The position numbers and the translations under genes are program-made. The notes under the pieces were generated by a model. It saw only the letters and a list, made by a program, of their open reading frames with translations, was not told the DNA's origin and did not search any database. Of a DNA stretch of 64,000 nt, positions 8,593-16,172 are shown piece after piece (the stretch's first letter is position 1; every line of letters starts with the position of its first letter). Origin of the DNA: JAAXGI01 sp965206975 (lineage in GTDB: Bacteria > Gemmatimonadota > Gemmatimonadetes > Longimicrobiales > Gaopeijiaceae); the NCBI GenBank assembly GCA_965206975.1, contig OZ242253.1, positions 2,604,001 through 2,668,000 on the forward strand, given 5' to 3'.

Positions 8593-11500
8593 TCAGAACG
8601 TGACGTTCAGCCTGAACGAGTAGGAGCTGAGCGGCGGCCAGTCTCCCCCGGACTCGTTCCCGAAGTCGTAGCCCGGCCGGCTCATCTCGGGGTCCGTCAC
8701 GATCTCGCACCGGTCCGGCCCGTAGTCTCTTCCGTCGATGCCGTCGCACCAGTCCCCCGCATGCTGCTGCTGGAACCAGATCCTCCACAGGTTCCGGGCA
8801 CCGAGTGTGAGGCTGGCCCGCGAAGCGCCGATGCGGTCGACGACCGATCCCGGCAGCGTGTAGCTGAGCGACAGCTCGCGCAGCTTCGCGATCCCCGCCT
8901 TGTGGAAGGAGAGTCCGTTCCGGGTGACCTGGCGGTATGCCTGCCCGATGGCGTTGTCCTGCAGGTACACGAGCTGGGAGGTCGGGTAGCTCGTGGACCG
9001 GGCACCCAGGTAGTCCGAACCCTGCCAATGCCCGCCCAGGGCATCGACCATGGCCGTCACCCGCCAGTCGTCGAAGATCGTCAGGCTATTCGTGACGTTC
9101 AGGAGCCATGTGGGCTCCGACCGCCCCCACACGAGGCGAGGCGCGTTGGCGCAGTCCATCCGCCCCCCGCCGGCCTCGAGACCGCCCCACCCCTTCGCAT
9201 CCAACTCCGCCTGGGAGAAGGGCCCGGGGTTTCCCGTGCCGGCATCGCACTGGATGTTGTGGACCTGGCCGTTCACGCCGTTTACGAACTCCGCGTGGAT
9301 CACACGCTTGTCGGAGACCGCCGAGATCCCGAATCCCTCGTAGTGCGCCATCGTCCGGCCTACCTGGATCCTATCGATCCCGCCCATGTCAATGATCTCA
9401 TTGGCGAGCGAGGTAAACGAGACACCGATATCCCACGACAGCGGGTCGGACTGGAAGGCCAGCACGTTCAGGTACGTCTCCGTTCCCCACGCGTTCACCT
9501 CGCCCACGTTCACGAGCTGAAGGCCGCCAGCGAAGTCTCCGGCCTGGCTTGGCCAGATCGACGGCGGCACGGTCTTCGACACGATCGCGTCCTTCGTAAC
9601 CCGGCTGAACCAGGTGAAGTTCGCGGAGACCCGCCCATCGAAGAATTCTGCGTCGAAGCCCACCTCGAGCTCTTCCCCTCGCTCGGGCCCCAAGTCGGGA
9701 TTCCCGAAGGATCGCCCGCGGGGCCTCAGGACGGGGGCTCCGCCCGGGCCGGTGTCAGGGGTGAAGAGCCGCGTCGCGGCGAAGGCGTCCGGTTGCTGCC
9801 CAGCTGCACCCCAAGCCGCCCGCGCCCGGAATTGGCTTAGCCAGTCGATATCCCAGAACCCCTCCTCGTGCAGGACCCAGGTACCGCTGATCTTCGGATA
9901 GGTGGCCCCGCCGAAGTCGGCTCCGAAGGCGCTGTTGTCGTCTCTCCGGACGGCGAGGGTGACGAAGACGCGGTTGTCCCAGTCGAACTGGTTCTGGATG
10001 TAGAAGCCGAGCGTCGTGTTCTCCACGAACGTCTCGTCCGCGGTCTCGCGGGCCGCGGCCCCCACGGTCGAGAGCGCCGTCACGGCAAACTCCTCACCCG
10101 TGGCCCGGTACTGGAGGTCCTCCTCGTGGTAGTACTGGGCCCCGTAAGAGGTGGCGGATCCGAGGAGACCGTCCATGAAGCGGAAGGTGGCGGTACCCGA
10201 GAAGTCGAAGGTGGAGACGGGGACCTCCCTCGCCCGCACGTCCTTCTGGCCGAATTTTCCGTCGGAGCCGAAGAAGCGGTACGTCGGGCCCTGGCGCTTG
10301 TCCAGCTCGTCGAAGCGCTCGTGGATCTGGTCGACACCCAAGACCATGCGGTGGCCGAGCCAGTCGGTGGCGTCGTGGCGGACCTCGAGGCTCCACGTCG
10401 ACCGGCGGTTCGTGAAGAGCTCGATCCGCCTGTCGCTGTACAACGCCTCGGGGGGCGTCTGGAAGCCCCGGTCCGGGTGGTCGTTGAAGACCGTGTTCAG
10501 ACGTCCACCCCACGCAAAATTCCCGCCCCACCAGGACTGTGGCGGTGCCCGCTCGCTTGCGACGTAGGCCCCGTTCAGCGTGAAGTTGAGGCTCTCGTTG
10601 GCCGTCACCTGGATCGAGGCGCGCACGGTGTTGCGCACATCGTGGTTCCACCTCACCACGCCGTCCTGATCGGTTCGGCTGATGGACGCCGAGTAGCGAA
10701 GGAGATCCGTCCCGCCCCGGACGGCGGCGTTGTAGCGCTGCGTGAGTCCGTTGATGAACACCTCCGGGTCGCAGTGCTCGTAGGGCGCCGTCCCGCAGCG
10801 TTCCCTGTTGATCTCGATCAGATTCGTGTTGACCAGCTGGCCCACGCCGTCGCAGGGGACCTTCGGGCACAGGTCCGGATTGGGGATCCATCCCCTCGTG
10901 ATCATGTGATCCGGCATATACAGCGCTCCGGTCTCCGCGGTGAAGTCAAAGACCGGTGCACCTACCTGCCCCCGCTTGGTGATGATCTGGATCACCCCGT
11001 TCGCAGCTTCCGTTCCATACAGAGTCGCCGCAGCGGGGCCCTTGATCACCTCGATGCTCTCGATGTCGGCCGGGTTGATGTCATTCAACCTGGAGGCGGC
11101 GGAATAGCGCTGCACGAAGCCGCGGTCGCCCACCATCCGTACCCCGTCTATGTAGACGATGGGATCGCCGGGAATCCCGATGCTCGAGTTCCCGCGGATC
11201 CGGATCTGAGCCCCGTCGCCGGCGCTGTTGGGTTGGCCGAGCAGCATTACGCCCGGAATCCGGCCGGTCAAAACATCCTCGACCGTCTGGACCGGTGCTT
11301 CGGCCGCCAGCTCAGGCACGCCGACCCGCTCGACCAGGTTTCCGATGGCACGGACCTGCGAGCCGCCGGCCGTTCCCGTCACCACGACGGCGTCGAGCGA
11401 GAGCGCCTCTGTCGCGAGCTCGATGTCGAGCTGCACGGTCTGGCCCCCGGCGACGGTCACCGTCTGCTCCACCGGTCGGTAGCCGAGTCTCTGGACCGAG

Positions 11501-11718
11501 ATGGTGTGCGTCCCCGCCGGGACATTCTGGATGGTGTAGCTCCCATTCCCTTCGGAGAGGGAGCCAAGGTTGAGGTCTGAGATGAAGACCTGGGCCGCAG
11601 CGACCGCCACTCCACTCTGGGAGTCGGTCACGCGGCCGGTTATCACTTGAGCATGTGCCGTCACGGCTGATATCAACAGCGTGGTAGCGGCAAGGACTAC
11701 GGACTTCCACTTACGCAT
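8593..11718 (-). CDS. SusC/RagA-type TonB-dependent outer-membrane transporter
   Basis: 1041 residues from an ATG at 11718, where GGAGG lies five bases upstream. A signal peptide (MRKWKSVVLAATTLL..AHA) precedes a carboxypeptidase-regulatory-like beta domain (about 23-105: GRVTDSQSGVAVAAAQVF, GTHTISVQRLGYRP). Next comes the plug (VQTVEDVLTGRIPGVML, GNSSIGIPGDPIVYIDGVR, DIESIEVIKGPAAATLYG) and a 22-strand barrel ending in ..SFRLNVTF, with the aromatic final residue of outer-membrane barrels. It imports a substrate across the outer membrane using TonB energy, together with SusD downstream. Its place next to the oxidative genes suggests it serves the same substrate; that link is inference. Confidence 0.92.
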   Translation of the reverse strand: MRKWKSVVLAATTLLISAVTAHAQVITGRVTDSQSGVAVAAAQVFISDLNLGSLSEGNGSYTIQNVPAGTHTISVQRLGYRPVEQTVTVAGGQTVQLDIELATEALSLDAVVVTGTAGGSQVRAIGNLVERVGVPELAAEAPVQTVEDVLTGRIPGVMLLGQPNSAGDGAQIRIRGNSSIGIPGDPIVYIDGVRMVGDRGFVQRYSAASRLNDINPADIESIEVIKGPAAATLYGTEAANGVIQIITKRGQVGAPVFDFTAETGALYMPDHMITRGWIPNPDLCPKVPCDGVGQLVNTNLIEINRERCGTAPYEHCDPEVFINGLTQRYNAAVRGGTDLLRYSASISRTDQDGVVRWNHDVRNTVRASIQVTANESLNFTLNGAYVASERAPPQSWWGGNFAWGGRLNTVFNDHPDRGFQTPPEALYSDRRIELFTNRRSTWSLEVRHDATDWLGHRMVLGVDQIHERFDELDKRQGPTYRFFGSDGKFGQKDVRAREVPVSTFDFSGTATFRFMDGLLGSATSYGAQYYHEEDLQYRATGEEFAVTALSTVGAAARETADETFVENTTLGFYIQNQFDWDNRVFVTLAVRRDDNSAFGADFGGATYPKISGTWVLHEEGFWDIDWLSQFRARAAWGAAGQQPDAFAATRLFTPDTGPGGAPVLRPRGRSFGNPDLGPERGEELEVGFDAEFFDGRVSANFTWFSRVTKDAIVSKTVPPSIWPSQAGDFAGGLQLVNVGEVNAWGTETYLNVLAFQSDPLSWDIGVSFTSLANEIIDMGGIDRIQVGRTMAHYEGFGISAVSDKRVIHAEFVNGVNGQVHNIQCDAGTGNPGPFSQAELDAKGWGGLEAGGGRMDCANAPRLVWGRSEPTWLLNVTNSLTIFDDWRVTAMVDALGGHWQGSDYLGARSTSYPTSQLVYLQDNAIGQAYRQVTRNGLSFHKAGIAKLRELSLSYTLPGSVVDRIGASRASLTLGARNLWRIWFQQQHAGDWCDGIDGRDYGPDRCEIVTDPEMSRPGYDFGNESGGDWPPLSSYSFRLNVTF

Positions 11719-11876
11719 CTCGACCTCCAGGTCGAAAACGGGACGGATTCTTCTGCATCTCGCAGACGGTACCACGGGTACCACGAGAGACGATCCAGCG
11801 CAAGGTGTCACCGGGCCGTCTCTCGCCAAGGGGGTTAGTTCGGTTCCCAAGCGGGCCGGCTGTCCAGACCAATCAT

Positions 11877-13235
11877 TCAGCCACCACCCGCGGTGGCAAT
11901 TCCCATCTCCTCGAGCACGCGCACGCGCTCCTCGAGCACGCGCACGCGCTCCTCGAGCACGCGCACGCGCTCCGCGGCCAAGTACTCAAACTGGTCGTCC
12001 TCGAAGTAGCTGATCCCGATCCACATGTGCGACATCTCGTCGCCCGTGCGGCGGCCGTGCATCACCCAGGTATCCGGATCCGGATTCCACGGGTTGTTCT
12101 CCGTATTGTCGTACCACGCCGTCACGATCAGTACGGTGCCCTTCGGGAGGAGGGGCGCCACATGGTCCTCGTAGATGTACGTGATGTGCCACGACGGATG
12201 CCATCCGGCCTTCCCGAGGACTTCCACGCGCCCGTCGGGGAAGACGGCCTCGAGCGACTGGCCGGTGCCGATCAGGTGCTCGTGGACGCGGAAGCTGTGG
12301 ATCCGCGCGTTCCGCTGAAGGACGTGGATTCCCTGCGTGATCTGGCGCGAGTTCGGCGGGATCACCATCTCCTGGTCGCGCGACCGGTACGAACTGAAGC
12401 TCTGGTCGCCGGCCGTCGCAAAGAGCGGCTCCTCGCCCTCGGGATAGAACCAGAGCCCGACATCTACCTGGTCGTCCGGAACGGGCGTGCCCACGGGGTA
12501 GTAGTGGAGGTTCCAGGAGAGCTCGTCCCCGGGCTGCACCAGCATCCCCGTGTTCTCGGGATAGATGTCGTAGGGCTTCCCGATCCCGAAGTTCGAGAAT
12601 CCAGCGCGCGTCTCCTCCCCGTCCACCGTTCGGCGGACCGAGGTATTCCCGTGGTGGGTGACCCGGCGGCCGAGCGGATAGGAGGGCTTCGTCTCATTCG
12701 CAAACACCCAGCGGGGGCCGTCGAGCCCCTCGATCGGGGTGATCGGGGTCCACCACTGGTCGAGCCCCTCCGCGGGGACGTCGAAGGGATCGGAGCGAAC
12801 GATGATGTCCGGCGGACGGCCGAGGAGCGACTCGAGCCTCCAGTCCTCGCCCGAGGGCCACTCGATCGGTGGCGGCGCATCGGCCGGATCCCCCATGGGG
12901 GCGCCCGCGTCGGCCCACGCCACGATCGTGGCGATCTCCTCCTCGCTCAGCGAGACGTCGTTCTTGAACTCTTGGATCCCCACGTTCCGGTCCACGTGCC
13001 AGGGCGGCATCTCGCGCGTCGCCACCTTCTCCCGAATCATCGGGGCCCACGGCCGGGCATCCTCGTAGCTGATCAAGGTCATCGGGCCGATTCCGTCCGG
13101 GTTGTGGCATTCCTGGCAGCGCGCCTGCAGGATCGGAAGGACGTCCCTCGTGAAGGTCACGTCATCCTGCGACGCGCCCTGGGCCCTGGCTTCGTTGGCA
13201 GTGCCCAGCGCCATGAGGGCTGCCAGTGCGGCCAA
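11877..13235 (-). CDS. Cytochrome c-fused copper monooxygenase (PHM-like), copy 1
   Basis: 452 residues counted from a TTG at 13235. The in-frame upstream codons give a charged LEIRKGAK that would complete the signal peptide but offer only CTG or ATA starts, so the N-terminus is uncertain. Heme site CQECH at 40-44. The rest shows the copper ligand motifs of PHM: HH at 194-195, His244 (WNLHYYP), HxH at 318/320 (VHEH), and Met401 in GDEMSH, plus WYDNTENNPWNPDP. In PHM these positions bind CuH and CuM. The likely reaction is O2-dependent hydroxylation with electrons from the fused heme; the substrate is unknown. The C-terminus carries three RVRVLEE heptads. Unlike the other three copies, its CCWTNG partner (13303-14172) lies upstream. 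Confidence 0.8.
   Translation of the reverse strand: MAALAALMALGTANEARAQGASQDDVTFTRDVLPILQARCQECHNPDGIGPMTLISYEDARPWAPMIREKVATREMPPWHVDRNVGIQEFKNDVSLSEEEIATIVAWADAGAPMGDPADAPPPIEWPSGEDWRLESLLGRPPDIIVRSDPFDVPAEGLDQWWTPITPIEGLDGPRWVFANETKPSYPLGRRVTHHGNTSVRRTVDGEETRAGFSNFGIGKPYDIYPENTGMLVQPGDELSWNLHYYPVGTPVPDDQVDVGLWFYPEGEEPLFATAGDQSFSSYRSRDQEMVIPPNSRQITQGIHVLQRNARIHSFRVHEHLIGTGQSLEAVFPDGRVEVLGKAGWHPSWHITYIYEDHVAPLLPKGTVLIVTAWYDNTENNPWNPDPDTWVMHGRRTGDEMSHMWIGISYFEDDQFEYLAAERVRVLEERVRVLEERVRVLEEMGIATAGGG
11907..11969. repeat. 21-bp tandem repeat, three exact copies, coding heptads
   Basis: Three head-to-tail 21-bp units (11907-11927, 11928-11948, 11949-11969) encode RVRVLEE three times near the C-terminus of the copper monooxygenase-like protein. 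Val and Leu fall at a/d positions, so each unit adds one coiled-coil heptad. The copies are identical in DNA, implying recent slippage. Confidence 0.95.
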
Positions 13236-13302
13236 GCCCAGCTTTGCACCTTTTCTTATCTCCAGACTCTCCTTGAAAGAAGGACGAACGAGCGGTTTTC
13301 AG

Positions 13303-14172
13303 TCACGGGGTTACGGTCACATGCAGGTACCCGTTCGTCCAGCAGCAGTGCTGGACCAGGGCCGACAGAGTCTCGATCGCGGTGACCCGGAGCACGTAGT
13401 CACCCGGCTCGCTGAATGTGGCGAGCGTCGGTAGCTGCACCTCCCCCTCCGGTGTGCCTTCGACCTCGAAGCGTTCCTGTGCGAAGGTCACCTCGCCCGG
13501 ACCCTGGTGGTGGTACCAGGTGACGATGCTTCCCTCGCGCCCGAGGAGGTCGAGCCCGACTTCGAGCGGGAGCGACTCCCCGACCCGGACCGTGATGGGT
13601 CCGGCCTCAGGGCCGACCCGACCCCTCGCCATCGGGCTATCCCCAACCCGCATCGTCGGCGCCACGGGTGCACTGGTAGCGCTCTCGATGTTTATCATCT
13701 CGTAAGCGTCTGTGCCCAAGCTCGATTCTCCCGGGATCGTGAGCCCCTGGGCCTTGAGCGTCCACGTGATTTCCCCGTCGAATTCTCCGGGGACCGTGAT
13801 GGCGAAGACGCTCTCGTGCCTGCGGTTTCGGCCGCGCTCCGAGGGCGCGGGCATGAAGTGCGTCGGCTGGATTCCGTTGTACTCTTCCGGCTCGATGTAG
13901 TTGTCGGGCCCGATGGGGATGTTGAAGGTCTCTTCGGTGTTCAAGTTGAAGTAGCCGAAGCTGGCGGTCCTCGTGCCGTCCGGGTTCGGAAACCAGCCCT
14001 CGAAGTAGGGGATCAGCGGCTGACCGTTTGCCACCACGTTGGCGATCCGAAACTCGGAGAAGTCTGCCTGGCCCTCATTGCCCCAGATTTCAATCTGCCC
14101 CTCGACCGGGGAGGGCCAAGGGAGGACTGCGAGCAGGCACGTGAATGCAACGCGGCCGAACCGCACCTTCAT
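13303..14172 (-). CDS. CCWTNG-family secreted partner protein, copy 1
   Basis: 289 residues from the ATG at 14172 (GGAGGTGGAG upstream), with a signal peptide ending near VEGQ. The family is not one I recognise. Shared blocks are LIPYFEGWFPNPDG, FGYFNLNTEE, IPIGPDNYIEP and GIQPTHFMP in the first half. The second half looks like an Ig/PKD-type beta sandwich (VGESLPLEV, WYHHQGPGEVTF, ATFSEPGDYVLRVTAIE) and ends CCWTNGYLHVTVTP. The paired Cys of CCW could form a vicinal disulfide or bind metal. It is 67 bp upstream of copper monooxygenase copy 1. No enzyme motif is visible; a substrate-binding or chaperone role for the monooxygenase is inference. Confidence 0.8.
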   Translation of the reverse strand: MKVRFGRVAFTCLLAVLPWPSPVEGQIEIWGNEGQADFSEFRIANVVANGQPLIPYFEGWFPNPDGTRTASFGYFNLNTEETFNIPIGPDNYIEPEEYNGIQPTHFMPAPSERGRNRRHESVFAITVPGEFDGEITWTLKAQGLTIPGESSLGTDAYEMINIESATSAPVAPTMRVGDSPMARGRVGPEAGPITVRVGESLPLEVGLDLLGREGSIVTWYHHQGPGEVTFAQERFEVEGTPEGEVQLPTLATFSEPGDYVLRVTAIETLSALVQHCCWTNGYLHVTVTP

Positions 14173-14215
14173 CGCTCCACCTCCACGCGAAGATCTATCA
14201 CCACATAACCCAAGC

Positions 14216-14245
14216 CACATAGATGAATGGGGTCCGATCTGTCAA
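14216..14245 (-). promoter_or_regulatory. Candidate promoter for the minus-strand CCWTNG/monooxygenase block
   Basis: On the minus strand a consensus -35 TTGACA (14245-14240) is followed after 18 bases by TATGTG (14221-14216), a weak -10, about 44 bases before the ATG at 14172. The -35 is perfect, the -10 poor. Confidence 0.4.
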
Positions 14246-14344
14246 GCTTCCGCCGGACCCGGAATGAAGCTGTCCGGTTTGGCAGCACCTTGTCTCCATG
14301 GTTCGGGTTCGGCGCCGGTCTCCTGGGTCCCCCGGTTGCGCCCT

Positions 14345-15199
14345 TCACCGTGGGCCGAACAGCATGAGGACCCCGAACCCCACGATGAACGCCGCGCGGC
14401 CCCACGTGAACCCCCGGCCCTGCACGGACGGGTCGCGGGTCCAGAGCATGATGACCCCGCACGTGGTGATGCTCGTGTACTCGATCGGCGTCGTAGCGCC
14501 CTGGTACACCTCGACCGCCTCGATGTCGTTGACCGAGAAGATGTTGTCGAGAAGGATCGGATTTGCGAGCCTCAGCCCGTCGAGCACCACGATCGGGATG
14601 CAGTTTCTGCGGAGCCTCACCTGGTCGTTGAGTCCGGCTGTCCCAGGGACGACCCGCGCGCCGGGGATCTCCCGGAACACGTCGGAGACCCGGGCCGGGT
14701 TCAGTACGAGGAGCTCGTCTCTTGTGACATAGTCCCCGAGCCCCGTGTCGCGGCGCTCGTAGAAGCCCACCGCCTCGAGCCGGGACGCGCGTCCTCCGAC
14801 GGCGATGATGGGGTCGAGCTCATATTCGGGCCCGACCATCTCGGCCCGGAGGTCGGAGACGCCTGGCTCCGTGAGAGTGAACGATCCCTCGAGCGCCGTG
14901 TAGGGCGGGGCTTCGATCCTGACCTCGTACTCCCCGAATGGGAGGGTGGCCGAGCGGAAGCGGCCGTTCTCATCGCTCGTTCCTGCCCAGTCGGAGTCTT
15001 CGGCGGCGGAGCCCGCTACGCGGAAGCGGATCGCTGCGGCTCGCACGGGGCGGCCCGAGCGTCGGTCCGCCACGACGCCGCTGACTTGGGCGCCGGTCGC
15101 CCCTTGGGCTTCGGCGGGCGGAGCCCATGCGAGCAGAAGCACGAGCGCAGGGAGCGCCACCGGGCCCTTCGCGAGGTGCACGAGCATACACGGTAACAT
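14345..15199 (-). CDS. Carboxypeptidase-regulatory-like plus orphan TonB-plug protein
   Basis: 284 residues. After a signal peptide ending in PPAEAQ comes a carboxypeptidase-regulatory-like beta domain (SGVVADRRSGRPVRAAAIRF, FGEYEVRIEAP), then a plug-like domain without a barrel: ARVSDVFREIPGARVV, IPIVVLDGLRL and DIEAVEVYQGATTPIEYTS, with TTCGVIMLWTR closing. A last hydrophobic stretch (AAFIVGFGVLMLF) could be a membrane anchor. This two-domain arrangement is common in Gemmatimonadota and its role is unknown; outer-membrane surface sensing or a partner of TonB are possibilities. It lies 172 bp upstream of the CCWTNG gene, across a candidate promoter, and is divergent from the gene at 15346. 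Confidence 0.75.
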   Translation of the reverse strand: MLPCMLVHLAKGPVALPALVLLLAWAPPAEAQGATGAQVSGVVADRRSGRPVRAAAIRFRVAGSAAEDSDWAGTSDENGRFRSATLPFGEYEVRIEAPPYTALEGSFTLTEPGVSDLRAEMVGPEYELDPIIAVGGRASRLEAVGFYERRDTGLGDYVTRDELLVLNPARVSDVFREIPGARVVPGTAGLNDQVRLRRNCIPIVVLDGLRLANPILLDNIFSVNDIEAVEVYQGATTPIEYTSITTCGVIMLWTRDPSVQGRGFTWGRAAFIVGFGVLMLFGPR

Positions 15200-15345
15200 A
15201 AGGCCGGCTGCTGGTTCGGGAAAATGTACCCGGGCGGAGCTTCGCCCGTCCGTGTTTGCGACCTTCTACCCGCTCTGCTAGCGTGAGCGGAGGGCGGCCG
15301 GGCATCGGGGTCGCGCAGTACTGTCCTCTACAGTGGGAGTGGACC

Positions 15346-16161
15346 GTGAAGCATTGCAACGCGAAATGGTGGATCCTTCTGGTCGGGGGAATTCTCCTCC
15401 TCCCTGCGTGCGTCCTGGAGGAGCGGTCGGCTCCACCAGCCGCCGGGGCGCCGGGAGGGGGGAGTGGCGCGGACGGCGCCGGTCGGGAGGACGTGCCGTA
15501 TCCGGCCACGCCTTACCTCTCCGAACTCGAGGAGCGCCTTCTCTTCGGGGAGATATGGGAGCGAGGCGAACTCTCGCTCCGGGACCGGAGCCTCGTGACC
15601 CTCGCGGTCGTGCAGGCGCTCTACCGCACGGAGGAGCTCCGGGAGTACCTCGAGCGGGCACTCGATCACGGCGTGACCCGAGAGGAGATCGCCGAGCTCT
15701 TCACCCACGTGACGATGTACGCGGGGTGGCCGACGGGCTCCAATGCGTCGCGCGTGGCGATCGACGTCTACGGCCGACGCGGAATCGAGTTTCCGCCAGC
15801 GGCGGAGCCGGTTGAGCTGGAGATCGACCTCCGTGGGCAACGGGCGGGCTATCCCGCGATTCCGTACCTCTCGGCCCTGACCCGAAGCGTACTCTTCGAC
15901 GTGAGCGACGGGGTGTGGTCGCGGCCGGTCCTGTCGCCCAGGGACCGGAGCATGATCACGATCGCCGTTGGCCAGGCGCTCTACGCCTCCGACCAACTGA
16001 GGGGCCACCTCGGCCGCGCCCTCGACAACGGCCTTGCCCCGGAGGAAATCCGGGAGGTCATTACGCACGTGACGCTCTATGCGGGGTGGCCGACCGGCTC
16101 GAACGCGGCCCGGCTTGCCGCCGAGGTCTTCGAGGACCGCGGGATTCCGGTGGGCGGCTGA
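15346..16161 (+). CDS. Lipoprotein with two tandem carboxymuconolactone decarboxylase domains
   Basis: 271 residues from a GTG at 15346 (GGGAG seven bases upstream). The lipobox ILLLPAC puts a lipidated Cys near residue 22, so this CMD protein is extracytoplasmic, which is unusual. Two CMD repeats follow, each with the family pattern RDRSLVTLAVVQALY...ALDHGVTREEI...THVTMYAGWPTGSNASR and RDRSMITIAVGQALY...ALDNGLAPEEI...THVTLYAGWPTGSNAAR (quoted in part). They lack the CxxC of AhpD-type peroxidase relatives and so resemble the PcaC type. The next gene starts 11 bp downstream. The two may be co-transcribed, placing a decarboxylase or isomerase-like activity beside a quinoprotein. Confidence 0.85.
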   Translation: MKHCNAKWWILLVGGILLLPACVLEERSAPPAAGAPGGGSGADGAGREDVPYPATPYLSELEERLLFGEIWERGELSLRDRSLVTLAVVQALYRTEELREYLERALDHGVTREEIAELFTHVTMYAGWPTGSNASRVAIDVYGRRGIEFPPAAEPVELEIDLRGQRAGYPAIPYLSALTRSVLFDVSDGVWSRPVLSPRDRSMITIAVGQALYASDQLRGHLGRALDNGLAPEEIREVITHVTLYAGWPTGSNAARLAAEVFEDRGIPVGG

Positions 16162-16172
16162 GGCTCCCCCTG

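Noticed and set aside
5006..11580. Long plus-strand frames at 5006-6973, 8587-9840 and 9868-11580
   Set aside because: Antisense shadows of the PQQ, SusD and SusC genes, with low-complexity products and no ribosome sites.
15320..15334. ACTGT/ACAGT inverted repeat just before the GTG of the decarboxylase gene as an operator
   Set aside because: Five-base arms are expected by chance and no promoter is visible next to it.
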